Assembly: GCA_004794785.1 (NCBI GenBank)
Contig: SJOL01008757.1
Span: 323,576-387,575 of the forward strand
Reading direction: 5' to 3'
Source: Opisthorchis felineus
Taxonomy: Eukaryota; Platyhelminthes; Trematoda; Opisthorchiida; Opisthorchiidae
DNA length: 64,000 nt
This document shows, in pieces, positions 50,701 to 63,084 of this stretch. Below the pieces are notes generated by a model that saw only the letters and a program-made list of their open reading frames with translations, did no database searches and was not told the origin of the DNA. A program made the translations under genes and the position numbers. Position 1 is the stretch's first letter. Each line of letters begins with the position of its first letter.

Positions 50701-53045
50701 TTTATTGATCTAGAGACTTTAAATAAGAAGGCCAAGATCGACCTCGAGTAAAAACTGGAGTTTTCGCTCCAGATGGTGTTCAGAAGAACAAAACAAATAA
50801 GTGTGTGCTCTATCCCAACGAACGATACAAACACCTTGTCAGATGCGGCAAACCTTATGCGCACTTCAGCATCATGATTGTAAAATTTTTTGAGATATTA
50901 TCATTGGGTTTTGGCAGCAAAAAGTGCGTGGAAATAATCATTACAACAAGGAGGATTCCTTAATCGAAAACGCTTAATGGTCCCCTGGCGTCTACTGAAA
51001 CTGCGACTCACAAATCTTCAAAGTAAAACCTCTACTAAGTTGATTCTTGACGCGTGGAAGCCATAAATGGAAAGTGGAATTCTTCTATAGTAATTTGTCG
51101 TGATAAGGGTCTTTTCCAGTATGCAAACGGATGTAATAAATTTGGGGTGCATTTGATAGCCTCATGAGTTGACCAGCGAAATTGTATTCGGAATATCGTC
51201 ACTTGTTTACTTGATTGCACGACGATGTAAATAACAGCAATATTTATTCTCCTACCCCAATGTTTGTATCTCAATCTTGGGTAGCAGTTGGCAATCCTTA
51301 TTACTACTGTGGCTACTTATGGCCACTGGTAGGCAGTAGGGTGGGACATATCTACGAGACAAGGCACCGCTTTATAGTTCGCACTTCATCAGTAACGCAT
51401 TTCTGCTCCGTCACATCAAGCCGTTTGATGGTTAGGCTTAAGATCTCGGCCGAATGGTGCACGCTCGGTATTTGCCATCGCACACACACCCAAAGTCGCA
51501 AATTATCTGGACTCAAAACCAAGTTATTGGTTGCAGTCGGGCTATAGTGGAGAACCGGTAATTTCAGTGTAGTCAACTTCCACTAGAAGCATCCCGGACA
51601 AAATTTTTGAGGCGACGTGTACGGAAGGCATCTCTTAGAAAACCCTTCGTTGTGACGTGGTCGATTCCATGTTTTTGCAGTTATTTTTTCGGTTCAGGTT
51701 GATTTCTTCAAGGTGTATATTTGTAAATATATGACTTTCTCTCACAGATACCCATACTGAACGATTAAGATTTCTTTCATTTCGTTCATTTCTGTCAGAA
51801 CCATGGTAAGAAATAGTTGTGGTGTATTTTAAATTTAGTGAGGAAGGCGTGAAATTGACTACTTCCAGCGGGGCATCCCCTTTTTTACCTTTAAGCTCAG
51901 GCTGACTTTGCTAAAAGAACAAGTTTCACTTGTTCGAAATCTGAAATCATTTTGCTAATTGCAGAGTTTACAAACGGTTGAGTTGGTTTGAATACGGTTT
52001 TGTGCGATTTGTTTGTGACAGTTGAGAACTCTCCTCCGTGGCACTAGCCTAGGATTTTTGTCAGCTTCAAACCAAAGCAGATGAAAGATTATACTAGCCA
52101 GGTTTTCCCGTCTGCACGTTTTTGCGCCGGCCGAGTTAAAAAACGTGTTATATGCCTTCGTTTATGCAGTTTTTTTTAATACATCAGTAAGGGTGATACT
52201 GTTTTGGTTCTCTCTGATGGACTTTAGTTGGCTTGAAGTGGAAACAATAATTTTTTTGACAAGTTCAAAACTGACAATCTCTATGGCATTTGTGAAGGAT
52301 AGTGTTTTGGTAACTTCCGTTTAACCTCCTCCAGTCACTAAAGCTCAGTTACGAGGTGTTATTGGCAAAGTTCGTTTGTAAACATTATTTGATAATCAAA
52401 CAGATGAGAGAAAACTGTTTTTGCCTGCTGTAGCTGACAACTTGACCAAGATGAGTTCAGTCTGCTCGAAACAGGACGGCGATAATCTTAGGTCCATTGA
52501 AATGACGGAACTTAGGTAACGTTGCTTTTGGCTTTCCGAACAATAAGACCTCTGTGCCTTAGTAAAATGGTTTTGTAAGGCCTCCAGACAGTTCCAGGTC
52601 TTTACTTTGGTAAGAACTGAACAGACAAAAAAATAAAAGCAGCTCTTTTGAGGCTGCATTTCAGTCTCACCATACGTGGATTTTTTTTGGTTTTATGAAA
52701 TGGATACAATCATACCAGCTATTCAGTTACTAACTTTGAGCAAATAACCCAGCCACCCGTTCTCCCTCAGTGAACTTATTGTTTTGGAACTAAGATCCTT
52801 ATCAATTTAAGTAGTGAATGGATACACTGAAAAGTGAACTTTAGACTTGAGCTTTTAGGACAATTTAACTGATTATTACAGATGTTCTGTTTCCCTTGAT
52901 CTCAACCTATTAATGCTCATTTCCTGAAATTTCACGGCATTCTCGGTATCCTTCCGAGTTTGTTCATTACCACCGGATTTGCCTAGCACCAAACTTCAGT
53001 TTAGGACAATAGTTGATTGCTTCAATTTTTAAGATAAATCTTCTT
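41770..53045. other. Long non-coding stretch, no recognised gene or element
   Basis: Over 11 kb with only short frames (60-110 codons) on both strands and no retroelement motif I could identify. Minor features are a CTTT-rich patch near 42,221-42,241, GATGAT repeats near 42,836-42,853, a TA tract at 44,315-44,334 and CTG repeats near 50,446-50,455. A plus frame at 44,008-44,238 has a hydrophobic N-terminus but no other support. Confidence 0.4.
44315..44334. repeat. Short TA microsatellite
   Basis: About 20 bases of alternating TA. Confidence 0.85.
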
Positions 53046-53109
53046 ATTAGTTACAACTTGATTAGACGAACTGGCTTTGCTTGAAAAGGTACCAAGTAGC
53101 CAAGGTCCA

Positions 53110-53235
53110 GTAGCCATAGCACAAATAGGTTATAATGGCCGTTATTTCGTTCGCCTGGCCGGCCAGTTTGATTGCGAAGTTTTCACCACCAATCGCGGCG
53201 ACATCATCAGTGCGTTGTTGGGGAGAGAAAATCCA
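53110..53235 (+). repeat. Interspersed repeat C, copy 2
   Basis: Same ordered blocks as 16,586-16,740: GGCCGTTATTTCGTTCGCC, CAGTTTGATTGCGAAG, TCACCACCAATCGCGG, GACATCATCAGTGCGTTGTT and GGGAG. Same strand as the other copy. A 77-codon frame crosses it but does not correspond to a conserved protein in the first copy. Confidence 0.6.
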
Positions 53236-53239
53236 GCGG

Positions 53240-55880
53240 CAATCTACGCTACCCAAGATACCCATATTCCCCCCCAATATGGCAGTCTTCTAGAATTTGA
53301 GGAGTGTTAGGCAAAATCGTTTCCCTGTCAACCGACTTCGACTGTTTCTTGGCAGCACATCAATTTGTTTTCTTGACAGAAGTTCCACCCACGCACTACG
53401 ATTAGGTATACTTGCCCATGCTTTAAACAAAATATTAAGAAACTGTGCGCAAATTGTGTCGACGAATTTCAAGACTTCTTGTAAGATTGAGTAGGTTTTC
53501 AGTCATCTAGTGTTTAGTCACAAGTGTAAAAAACTGTAGATTTATTATATGAGTTCCATTAGTTTTCCAGTAGTAAATTTTTGTTTTAGCTTAGTCACAT
53601 GATTGATCTGCCGAATTCTTTCTACTACATTGTTGAAGCTGGCACAAAAAAGCTGAAATGTCAGAAACTCAAACCATGCTTTTCTTTTGTAAGACACCTC
53701 CAATGAATCTCACTGTGTAATAAAGAATGAGACGACAATGTTGACTGAGGAAAATTGTCAATCGGGTAAAAGTACTATGAGGATTACTGCAATATCCTTA
53801 AGATTTACCCTCGAAACAACGCACAGTACCGTTTTTTATGGTTCTGTCAACATTTTTATGAGTAGAACAACGGGATGCACTTAAGATTACGGATCGGCAG
53901 TTTAACTTGTCGATATCTTAACTTTCTTCATTTGGGTGCAATGTAGATAATCGTGGAGGCTTTGTATTGTAACAAATCCAACTCAGCATGAAGGTACTTA
54001 TCACCGACATTGTTTACGTCTTTTGGTGAAAAACTGTAGACATTTTCATCAGCTACGGCGTCGCTAGATAATTTCCAGTTACTGCTTTACATAAACATTA
54101 ACAAAAGTTTTTTTTCATTTTGAAGACTGAGCGAAAAATCGTCGGATTTGTTCGACTCATCCGCATATACAACGAAGCATTTGCTAATTACCCTTGATGC
54201 TTCCTCGTCTAATTTATCCTCTCGCAAGAATAGTTATCTGCCATGTGAGTCTAAAAATTCTCGAATCAAGATCTATAAGTCTATTTTGCTGAAATGCGTA
54301 CATTGTGTCGCACATTCTGTAGGTTTGTGTCGAAATTTAATTGCTATTATTATTATGCTATGGAAACTTTGTTTACGCCTGTCTCACTGAAGCATTCAGC
54401 TTCGTATTTCTCGTGAATGGATAGTTTCATTTGGCTCTTAACAAACACCTTTCACAGGCAAACGTACTTTACGCTTTCGTGTTATTGAGAAAGACAGCTA
54501 TACACTGAAGTAGAATGCTTGATAAACCTAAGATTGAAATAAGAATACGCTTTTCGCGAGGAATTGTCCATAAAAATGAAAAAATATACTTAAATTCTAT
54601 TAAAATACTGCAGATTGCATTTATCTCCGACTTGAGCCAACATTATTCAGTAAGCACCCCACGAACCCCTTTCATCTGGTAACCTTTGTGCTTTCGGACA
54701 GAGTTTATGCGCAGTATCTATTGACATTCTACGTGCACACCATAATCAGTGGTTTTCTTGTCGACTTTCCAAGTGTTATCAAAATTTGTACGCATCCATT
54801 TAACGACTTGTGGTCTGGGGTAGAAACTCGAATGGTCAAACGCTGTGCGATTTAATGTGTCATCTGTCTGTCAATGTCATGATGGACCAAAAGGAAATTT
54901 TGTTTTCTTTGAAGAGGTGGAATTTTTGTATACCATATGTTGTCCAACATCATAAGGGGCATCGTTTGTACAGTAATGAATTTCATCACCAACTGGTTGG
55001 CTGATCACAGAATCAAATGCAGATACTGAAAAACAAACTCCGTAGTTTTCGCCGTCGTCGGTCTAAGCTCCACTGAAAGTGGAAGACAGTTACAAGCTGA
55101 GGATCCTCTAAAAGAAATGAGCATTAGCAAGTGCCGTCATGTGTAAAGTCGCTGGTCTGAATGTTTGTATATCTTGCATCTGCGTTGCGAAACAACTGTC
55201 TTGCTGAATACCCGCATTGCTCCATTCCGCTTGGTGCCTATCAAAACTTTACTAGCGCTGTAACCGTACAAGTACCGTTAGTTCAAATGTAAGCATCACG
55301 TGGCGTCCGATGAACATGTGAAAATAGGCTTTTCAGTATTCTCTTAGTTTAGTGGTAATACATGTCAACGGCACTCAAAGCTCTGAGTAATATTTTTTCG
55401 GGTATTGATGGTAGTAAGCAGTATTTTGCAAACTGTGAGGTAAGCTTTCCCTACCGTTATGCTATCACCCGCAAATTCACCGATGGATTTCCTCACGCCG
55501 TAGATACTTCTCAAACTGATGTTTACTTTGAGATGCACGATCATGCCAGGGTTCACTCACTGTGGACTGAACGCAGGATCATTAATCCTCCCTGAAGTAG
55601 GTTATGGTCTCAACTTTGATTAATGAGCAAGTATTTCAGACAACACGCAAAACGGTAATCTGCATACTAATAACATTGATGTCTTTATTTGCGTTTAGTT
55701 TATTTGGTTTAGAGTCACTTGGAAACCACAAAACAATCGATATCTTACAGCTTTGACAGAATGACAAATATTTACGCAGACAGGGTTTTTTCCGATGCGA
55801 AATGCTCACGTTCCATCCTTTTGCTGTAAATTCTACTTCAACTAATCATTTGGAAAATAAGTAGCCTATAGCCAATGATT
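53240..55880. other. Non-coding stretch, no recognised gene
   Basis: Short frames only. One plus frame at 55,362-55,595 begins at ATG and contains a good splice-donor match (GAG|GTAAGC near 55,437-55,445). It could be a first exon, but no partner exon or family was identified. Confidence 0.4.
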
Positions 55881-55884
55881 CATC

Positions 55885-56130
55885 AATTCAGCTTTCGTCC
55901 TGTAAGTGAATCCAGTCTACGCTGAAAAGTCAAGAATCAATGCATGGTTGTTTCATTATTACTGAGAATAATATGCAGTGCGCATCTCCCAAAACTATTG
56001 GGTCGTCAGAACTCGTGAGCTCCATGTTTGTAGTTTGATCAGTTAACCGTCTGGCCACAAGCGGCTGATTGGCAGCGTCATAAGCCGCGCATGAAGAGAA
56101 TACTGCGTTACTCATCCTTCGACCAAGGAA
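55885..56130 (-). repeat. SINE family S, copy S4, with hammerhead remnant
   Basis: On the minus strand: leader GGCTTATGACGCTGCCAATC, a diverged tRNA-like part, GGGAGATGCGCACTG, the hammerhead region, and the tail GACTTTTCAGCGTAGACTGG then ATTCACTTACAGGACG. In the hammerhead (55,936-55,984) GAAAC is intact (plus 55,950-55,954). The core reads CATATTA instead of CTGATGA and helix III is AACCATG. Helix I keeps four of six pairs. An inactive relic. Confidence 0.65.
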
Positions 56131-56134
56131 AGCT

Positions 56135-57655
56135 AATTTAGTAGCTTCTGCTAAATTTTCTTCTCCTAGTAATACAAGGAGGCTAGTTATTCTTATTTGT
56201 AAGATTAAGATAATATCCAGCATGAAAAATATAAACCGCACGTGAACTGTCACAGATGTAAGGGAAGAAAAAACAGGAACTTTTGTTTAGCACTAAAGTC
56301 TGGTTAGCTTTTTAAATTATTTTTAGAGTAACCTGAGTGATTTAGCTTCACCGCAGATAAATCAACAACGTAAATAAAAGCAGGCGAATACCACAAGTTA
56401 AAAAGACTGTTTCATTTTGTCCATGAAACACGAATTGATAAAAAGCAGCCTAGAAAAGGGTAGCATTCAGCACGAATTCGGCCTTGTATTACTAATTATA
56501 CCTATCTGTCAACTGACAGATACAACCTAGCAACCCTTCAAATGTTGTGTTCATATCTCAGTTTGAATGCAAAACGGAATTGCAAAAACCAAGCTCATCT
56601 CTCAAAATTTGCCTAAAACTGAATTATCGGAAACAGATTGCCTCCTGTGAGAAATTTGTCTCATTTTCTTATGTTGATCCACAATATCGCCACAGAAAAA
56701 GCCGTTTTTCGGTTTCTATTAACAGCATTTTGATTGAAAGATTTAAAAACAGAAACAATAAACAACGTTTGAAATTATCTGCCTGATTTTCAAACATTCT
56801 GCTTGGTTGGTTTGTTCCTCACAAGTAAGTATCACATGTGGCTACTAAATTCGTCAGAATGATTATTTGCAAGATCGGAACAAGCATACTCATATCATTC
56901 TGCTAGCACTAGGTATGATCAAAGCAGCTTAACATGGAAAGATTCTCCGACAATCTATCGAGAACCTATGTCTCCAGCTGCAGTTTTGATGAGGCAAGCG
57001 CTCATGTAAAATCAATGTATAAAATAAGAGGAAAAATTGTTAAAACGGAAAAACATGCAAAGGTAACTGAAACCAAGAGAAAACACAATATCCGAGAGTA
57101 TCTTCAGTCACCTCATCAAGTCCAAAGACCCAAGCAAGTTAAAATTAGACACCGGTCAGTGTCATATCCAACATGGTTCTAAACACTCAAACATGTCCAT
57201 TGTGCAAGATGTAGACGTAAACAACGCAACACTGACTACGACTATCTATTTCATAAGATACAGATACATTAGAGCTTTCGCATTTCTCTATCCACATAAA
57301 ACTTGATCGAGTAACCATCCGTTTTTCTTGGCTGGGTAACAATTATTACAACACCGCAACGAAGCAAACACCTATTCTTGAACCTAGCTGAACAGTAGAG
57401 TTAGAAAGGATGTATTTTTGGCAAAGTCCATCTTTTATATCCTCATGGAGGCCGCTGTCTGCACAATGAACGGGAAAATGCTTCGTCATGATTTTGTTTG
57501 CAACAGTTTACTGAAATTTACTTCTTTTTTGGAGTACACCAATGCCAGCGTTCCCATTTATCTATGGTTCTGGCTATTCATCCGTGAGTTCAAATTCAGA
57601 GGTCAACCTATGGCCACACTTTTGGTCAGGTTAAAGGATAAATGTCTCATTTTTC
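56135..57655. other. Non-coding stretch with several short plus-strand frames
   Basis: Three plus-strand frames of 79-85 codons (56,547-56,786; 56,934-57,182; 57,418-57,675) lie close together on the same strand as the 195-codon frame downstream. The second begins with ATG and is Lys/Arg-rich; the third does not begin with ATG and ends inside the ribozyme-like motif at 57,666. None is recognised. Chance clustering is the default reading. Confidence 0.35.
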
Positions 57656-57665
57656 CGCAGATTTT

Positions 57666-57707
57666 GCATACCTAATGAACAACGATAGGGTGCACCTCGT
57701 AGCTGGC
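57666..57707 (+). ncRNA. Probable decayed family B hammerhead (B4)
   Basis: GCATAC-CTAATGA (57,666-57,678) corresponds to GCCTAC-CTGATGA of family B. A 13-nt helix II region ends in AGGGT, then GCACCTCGTA stands for GAAACCGGTA, and GCTGGCTGTC stands for GTGGGCTGTC. The register matches copy B3 to within one base over 40 bases. Helix I pairing is reduced to three of six. Upstream family B blocks are not seen, so this is tentative. Confidence 0.35.
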
Positions 57708-57792
57708 TGTCTGTGAATGTGTTCAATCACTTCACTCTCTGTGTGACAGATTCAGGTTTACCATAAAACTTCTTACGCTCACTCCATGATCT

Positions 57793-58380
57793 ATGTTTTT
57801 CGGGTTGTTTCAACTGGTTACAGGTTTTAAATGTCCAGACTTAAAATTAATAAATTTTTCAGATGAAATTTTACTTTGTCACTTCACATCCGACACAAAT
57901 TATTTTCTCCTGTCGTTGAAGGGTTTTCCTCAAAATCTTCTGTCATCTCGTCTACAATCAGCTTTATCTTGTATGACTTATTCGGATCCAAACCGCCATT
58001 TAGCCCTAATGAGGACGACAAATAGGAACATAACTTTGATTGTGCAGTTTCTCTGTAGAAAAACGGCCCGTCTAGTAATAAGCTTGCATAAGCCGATCCT
58101 CTTAACCATAGAAAAACTTCTTCAGTACTTGCACTATCTGTTTAACTTTCTTTTGTGCTATTGTCCCCACCGGGTTATTGATCCGAAATTTATTTGTATT
58201 TCCTATTTAGTACAAAATCTGTGTGTGGTTGTTTGTCCGTCTTCTATGGTATGTATTACCAAGACTGGTAACAAGTTAGTCGACAGGCACTTCATTTTAT
58301 TCCTGGCAGATTTCCCGACTAATTATCACGGAAGCTATTGCCTTTCCCCCAAGTGGCAATTTACATACGGAGTTAAATGA
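57793..58380 (+). CDS. Unassigned 195-codon ORF, possibly chance
   Basis: The longest uninterrupted ATG-started frame in the window. The product is hydrophobic and Leu/Phe/Cys-rich, with no domain, catalytic motif or repeat I recognise. One run (LLQYLHYLFNFLLCYCP) could be a membrane segment. TTTCAACTGGTTACAG before residue 11 resembles a splice acceptor, so if real it could be an exon rather than a single-exon gene. In AT-rich DNA of this size a chance frame this long is uncommon but not surprising. No function is proposed. Confidence 0.15.
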   Translation: MFFGLFQLVTGFKCPDLKLINFSDEILLCHFTSDTNYFLLSLKGFPQNLLSSRLQSALSCMTYSDPNRHLALMRTTNRNITLIVQFLCRKTARLVISLHKPILLTIEKLLQYLHYLFNFLLCYCPHRVIDPKFICISYLVQNLCVVVCPSSMVCITKTGNKLVDRHFILFLADFPTNYHGSYCLSPKWQFTYGVK

Positions 58381-58384
58381 GCTC

Positions 58385-59445
58385 CGTAATACAATAGACT
58401 TTTGGCACAATCGCCGTTATAAGGAGACTCCCCCTCCATTCTACTTGAGCTTGCATGGGCAGTTTTGCTGTACGTATCTTACTGCAATGCCGCTCCTTTC
58501 ATGTTCCTTACCTTATGTCGGAATCGTGTTCGGTACATTGCAGATCCCCTGAACCAGCACAGTTAATGCTGGTGGTAACAGACATGGCCGGTGCGGTATT
58601 GCTCACGCTTGGAATTTAACCGGCCAGTAACGAAATACCCTTATTCTCATAACACTATTTCGTGTGGTGGGAGTGAATACCACCAAATCGATCATGTTTA
58701 CACAGACAAACAGTGTATCTAGGAGGGATTTGTCATGCAAATGACAAATGACTTGAACTGCTTCGTAACTTGCAAACAGAAAAGCATTCCTATTTTTCGC
58801 GCACTATAGACGGTAGCGGAAATTGCAAACTGAATATAATATTTGCCGGTAAACGTTGCCGGAAGTGATTCACTCAGTAGCCGTTGAAACTGAAGCCCTG
58901 AAAAACAAGCCAAAAGGTGTGAACAACCTTAATGAAGCAACTTTAGCTTATCGTTTGTACATCCAGGTGGACGTTGACTTGCCGAAACCTCATTGAATAA
59001 TCTACACAATTTCATAGACTTCAAACTGGCATACTCAGTTGGCCCTGAAACGTATCTATCAAAATAACCCTTGAATACTGAGAATATTTCTTATGTGAGG
59101 AAATCGTTATTCATTTTCTTATATTCAGAGCCCTTCTAATACTCAGCATTGTTAGAGCTTGACCTTCTTATGAAGTCAACTTTTCTGAACGGAATTCTCA
59201 ATATAATAAAAGGTACAAGAAACTCAGGTTTTGTTGTCATTAATTCTTTTTACAGTAAGCATAAACGGGAACCAGATTTTGTAATTTCCGACGGAAATGA
59301 AGGGGTTGCTAAATAATTTCTCTGGTTTTCAGCATAAACAGATTTCATTGTATGAACAGAATATCAAATAAAATCTCAAATCCGCCCCACTACCTATGAA
59401 CTATAAACATAATGTCTCACTTACACTTGAATATTTGGTAATTTT
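58385..59445. other. Non-coding stretch, no gene seen
   Basis: Frames are under 65 codons and no repeat is recognised. Confidence 0.5.
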
Positions 59446-59449
59446 CAAT

Positions 59450-59705
59450 TTGGATTTCGTCCGGTCAGTGAAGCCAATCTATTCTGGAAGGCCCTGAAGT
59501 ACCGCATGGCTGTTTCAGCTTTATTGAGGACTATCATCACTGCACATCTCACGAACCTAAGATTGTTTCGAACCCACGACGTTCCGAGCAGTGTTTGACT
59601 ACAAGCGGTTGAATGGCAGCGTGATTAGCTCTTAGGCAAGATGTAGCGCCATCCATCCTTCAGCCACAGTAACCACATCACACGTTCACTTATTGACTGT
59701 CATCG
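59450..59705 (-). repeat. SINE family S, copy S5 (most complete)
   Basis: Minus-strand order: leader with TGGCTGAAGGATGGATGG (A-box-like) and TGGCGCTACATCTTGCC, then GAGCTAATCACGCTGCC, a tRNA-like part with the B box GTGGGTTCGAAAC (plus 59,564-59,575), TTAGGTTCGTGAGATGTGC, the hammerhead, and the tail GGCTTCACTGACCGGACG. Both leader and tail match S1, giving an element of about 250-290 bp. Its B box is the closest to tRNA consensus in this family. Confidence 0.75.
59499..59545 (-). ncRNA. Hammerhead remnant in SINE S5
   Basis: TGATGA follows GTGCAG directly; if one C of the core has been lost, GTGCAG pairs with the 3' strand CGGTAC at five of six positions. Helix II AGTCC...AAAGCT is weak. 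GAAAC is intact (plus 59,512-59,516). Helix III reads ACAGCCAT with G at position 17, which blocks cleavage because that position must not be G. Inactive but clearly homologous. Confidence 0.6.
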
Positions 59706-59709
59706 CGAG

Positions 59710-62700
59710 TGGCAACTTCGTTGTTTGCCCAGTATTGGAATACTGCTTGTAGCTGGTGCAGTTGGTCATCTTACTCTTCAGTCACCTTGCAGGTAGACCA
59801 TGGAAAGACTGTTGACAGCTTTGCGGATTTCAAACTAAACTGGTCGGAAACAGACTCACCATTCTTCGTCCTTTTCTTTGCTGGCAATATGGATGAGCAG
59901 AAATCTTATTCCAGATTTCTTTTTGTTCCTCATCTACTGGCTGCTCAGTCTTTTGGCTATGTAACCTAACATGATTGCAAGGTGTTCAAACATCTGAAGG
60001 ACGAGAATGTGACAATTTTCAATAGCAAACATTCTTGCTGAATTCCAAAGTCGGTAGCCGAAGGAAAAACCTCTTTTTACATGAAATTATTTTATTGGTT
60101 TTGTATGCCTCCACCACACTATTTTTACAGCACGTGCTAGATCGTTTGAGATGGCACGGTTCAGTCACCATCGCTAACCGAACTCACAAGTCCCATCCTA
60201 ATAGAATGGAAACGCTGACTGCCACATTATGGGACAGAATGACGCAAAGGAAACACAGAGCAACTGAACACCAACCGGTAACAAACAACGGTTGATTAAT
60301 GTCATATGAGTGCACTGATGACAACAGTAGCGAGACAATCTTGCTAATATGTTTGACATTTTTGCACTAAAAGTCAATCGGTTGAACGTGCACGTGAAGA
60401 ATTTTGCATGAATAATTAACAATAAAGAGGACGAGATGGACCAATTCGACCAGAAGATTATCAGTACAACAATGCTCAACGCCACTCGGAACATGCGAAT
60501 TTTCCGAAGGATTTTGTATGAAGCAATTAAAACAAGGTTACTAAGGTTAGCAGTTGACCAAACAATTGGGAAAAAGTCAACGGTAGAATGACAGTTCAGT
60601 CTTAACTGCACTCAAGGTACAACAAAACCGTCTTTGTTCTATTGATTTAAGGTCGCTGTAAACTCTTTAACAGCCCACGACGGTTTGAGCTCTTCTTGAG
60701 ACCCTTTTCTGAAGGCACATTATATCTATTCCCTTCACCAACGTATGGAGCACACCTACCCCGCACTTGCTTATTTGGTGATTGGAAAATGTACAGGCTT
60801 CACTTATTTAGATGGAACGACTAACATCACCATTTAAGCAATCCCAAAACTAAGTATTGATTTCACAGGCGTCACGGATAAACAGTGCACATCCTCTATG
60901 AACGCAGTTGTTCATAACTTTACCGGTATAAAAAACTGCACAGTATAGCCAACACAATGACGGACATGGTGAACCTTTTCGTCAGGAGCAGTTCAAAGTG
61001 CATTTCAGCGCTTGCGTTAAAAAACAATTTGCAAATGTAGAGGGTGTTAGGGGTATTTAAGTGCGACATATGATCGATGGAAATTCCAGGACTATGTTAG
61101 TCCGATGAGTCCTGAAAGCGGCGAGAACGACAGTATGCCATCCACACATGTCTGGCAACCCTATAATTCGGGTCATACCAAGAAAAGCGACCAGTTTGCA
61201 CAAGTAAACAAGCATTTTTATGCAATTTGAAGTCAATACGTCAACCAAAAAATTCAACTACTCCTTTTGAAGAGGAATGCTGACAAAAAGCTATCTCTAT
61301 GAGAATCCGATGACGGGATTACACATTACTGATAGCGTAGCGCTCTGGTTTTTCTTTAAGGTTTCATTTACATAGCTTCTGCTTTACACAAAGTGAGTAA
61401 AAACTTCATGGTTTGTAAACGTTCATGGAACATTCTTAGCAGAACAAAAACTGATATCCTTGGCCCTTCGAATCTCCCTAATGTATGAAAGCAAACTTGG
61501 TCACTGATGCCACCGGCAGTACTACCTAGCATATATGTAGATTATTTTTGTTTCTGTGCACGTGGTTCTTTTACTGATATCTCCAAAGCCATAGAAAAGT
61601 GAAAAAAACTTGTCACTAATCGGAATAATTGCGATTGTTTATTTAGGCTTGGCTGTTACGCTTCAACCGGTTCATTATCAAGGTTTGGGGCTACTTCTTC
61701 CAACTGGGTGACATCGGTTGTGACCACATGGTACTCTACCCTACGTTGTTTGAAACGTATTTTCAGTCAACCTTTCCGGTTTTTTCTACTGGGGTAAGTT
61801 GTCCTGATTGCCAGTTACTTTTGGTATCGCCGGCCGGCAACTGATGGGCAAAATCTTATGTCAAATGTGAACGGAGCAATGGGGCTTCGATGTTAGCCAT
61901 CCACATTAGACATCGATTATCATTATTCTTTGAATATTTCATGGAGGTACTGTTGTCAAAAAGCTTTTTTAGGTTTGCCAGTAACTGCATAATTTATAGA
62001 AGTTGTGTTAATTGAACGGTCATCCTCCCCCCCCCCCCCACCCCACAAAACAACAGAGCACGGAACTCTAATTATACTCTCACTAGAACTCATCAAGAGT
62101 GCAACAGCTTGCCGTGGCTGGATAGCTGACATGCAAGAGGAGCGTAGTACAATCACTCCAAAGGCGCGCGCCGGTTGCACCGGAATTATTATGTGTAAAC
62201 AGTAGAAATGACGCCACAAAAATAAACAGGCAACTTATTCCCAAAAAATGGCACACTAGCAATCATATCCTAATACTTTAATATATGTTGATATATACTA
62301 TATATATAGAGCAGCCCATGCCCTTAGACCAGACAGATATCCTGCTTGAAAGGTGACTTCAATGTGTATCTTATCCCGGTACAATTATTAGCACCACTTC
62401 TGGTACAAAATTCGCATTACACAACACCGCAATACTCAGGATGCACTTTGCTACCTCCCGTCGACTCTGACAAGCACGATCTATGAAATATTAACCTGAC
62501 TCTAAATATAAGACATTAACTGAAACGACTACATCCTGTGCCAACAGGAAACAATGGTATCGTCAACAATGCAAGGAATACATTCTATCAACTCGCCCCG
62601 AGTTTTTAACTCAACGTTTCAGCTTTGCCACTGAGTTGTAACGACCCGCGGTAGAAACGTCATACGCAGATTTGGTCGGTTCGTACCATTCGCCCGACAA

Positions 62701-63045
62701 CTGCAGGATACCTGTTGTGGTGAGGGAGACTCCCTTTATACCAGCCTAGCCATCCGTTGTACTGACATGCATTCAGCTCTTTGAAATCTTTCCTAATGAA
62801 GTAATTTTACACGATTCATTCAATAAACCTTAAACCAGCCCCAGGTTCTCCAGCAAGAGTCGTTGTCGCTACACGGAAACCTTGGAAGAAAACTGGTTAG
62901 TATGTGTTTCGAATGGATGCGGCGCAAAGTACGTTTACTCTGACCAATTTGCAGACCGTTAGAAACAACTAATGGGACACAATCACATTCCTGCCTTCTA
63001 AGTGGACAGCAAAATTGTCATTGAATTATTCCTCTGCGTGGAAAT
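59710..63045. other. Non-coding stretch, poly-C run, no recognised gene
   Basis: Short frames only, the longest 137 codons (minus, 60,198-60,611) without a known domain. Contains a C-rich run at 62,027-62,044 and a broken TA tract near 62,280-62,310. A hammerhead-like string near 61,096 is discussed under findings. Confidence 0.4.
62027..62044. repeat. Poly-C run
   Basis: Thirteen C, an A, then four more C. A slippage-prone homopolymer whose length may be inaccurate. Confidence 0.9.
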
Positions 63046-63084
63046 TAATTGCGTTACCTCGAGCAATTCTTTGTGCCTTCTTGA

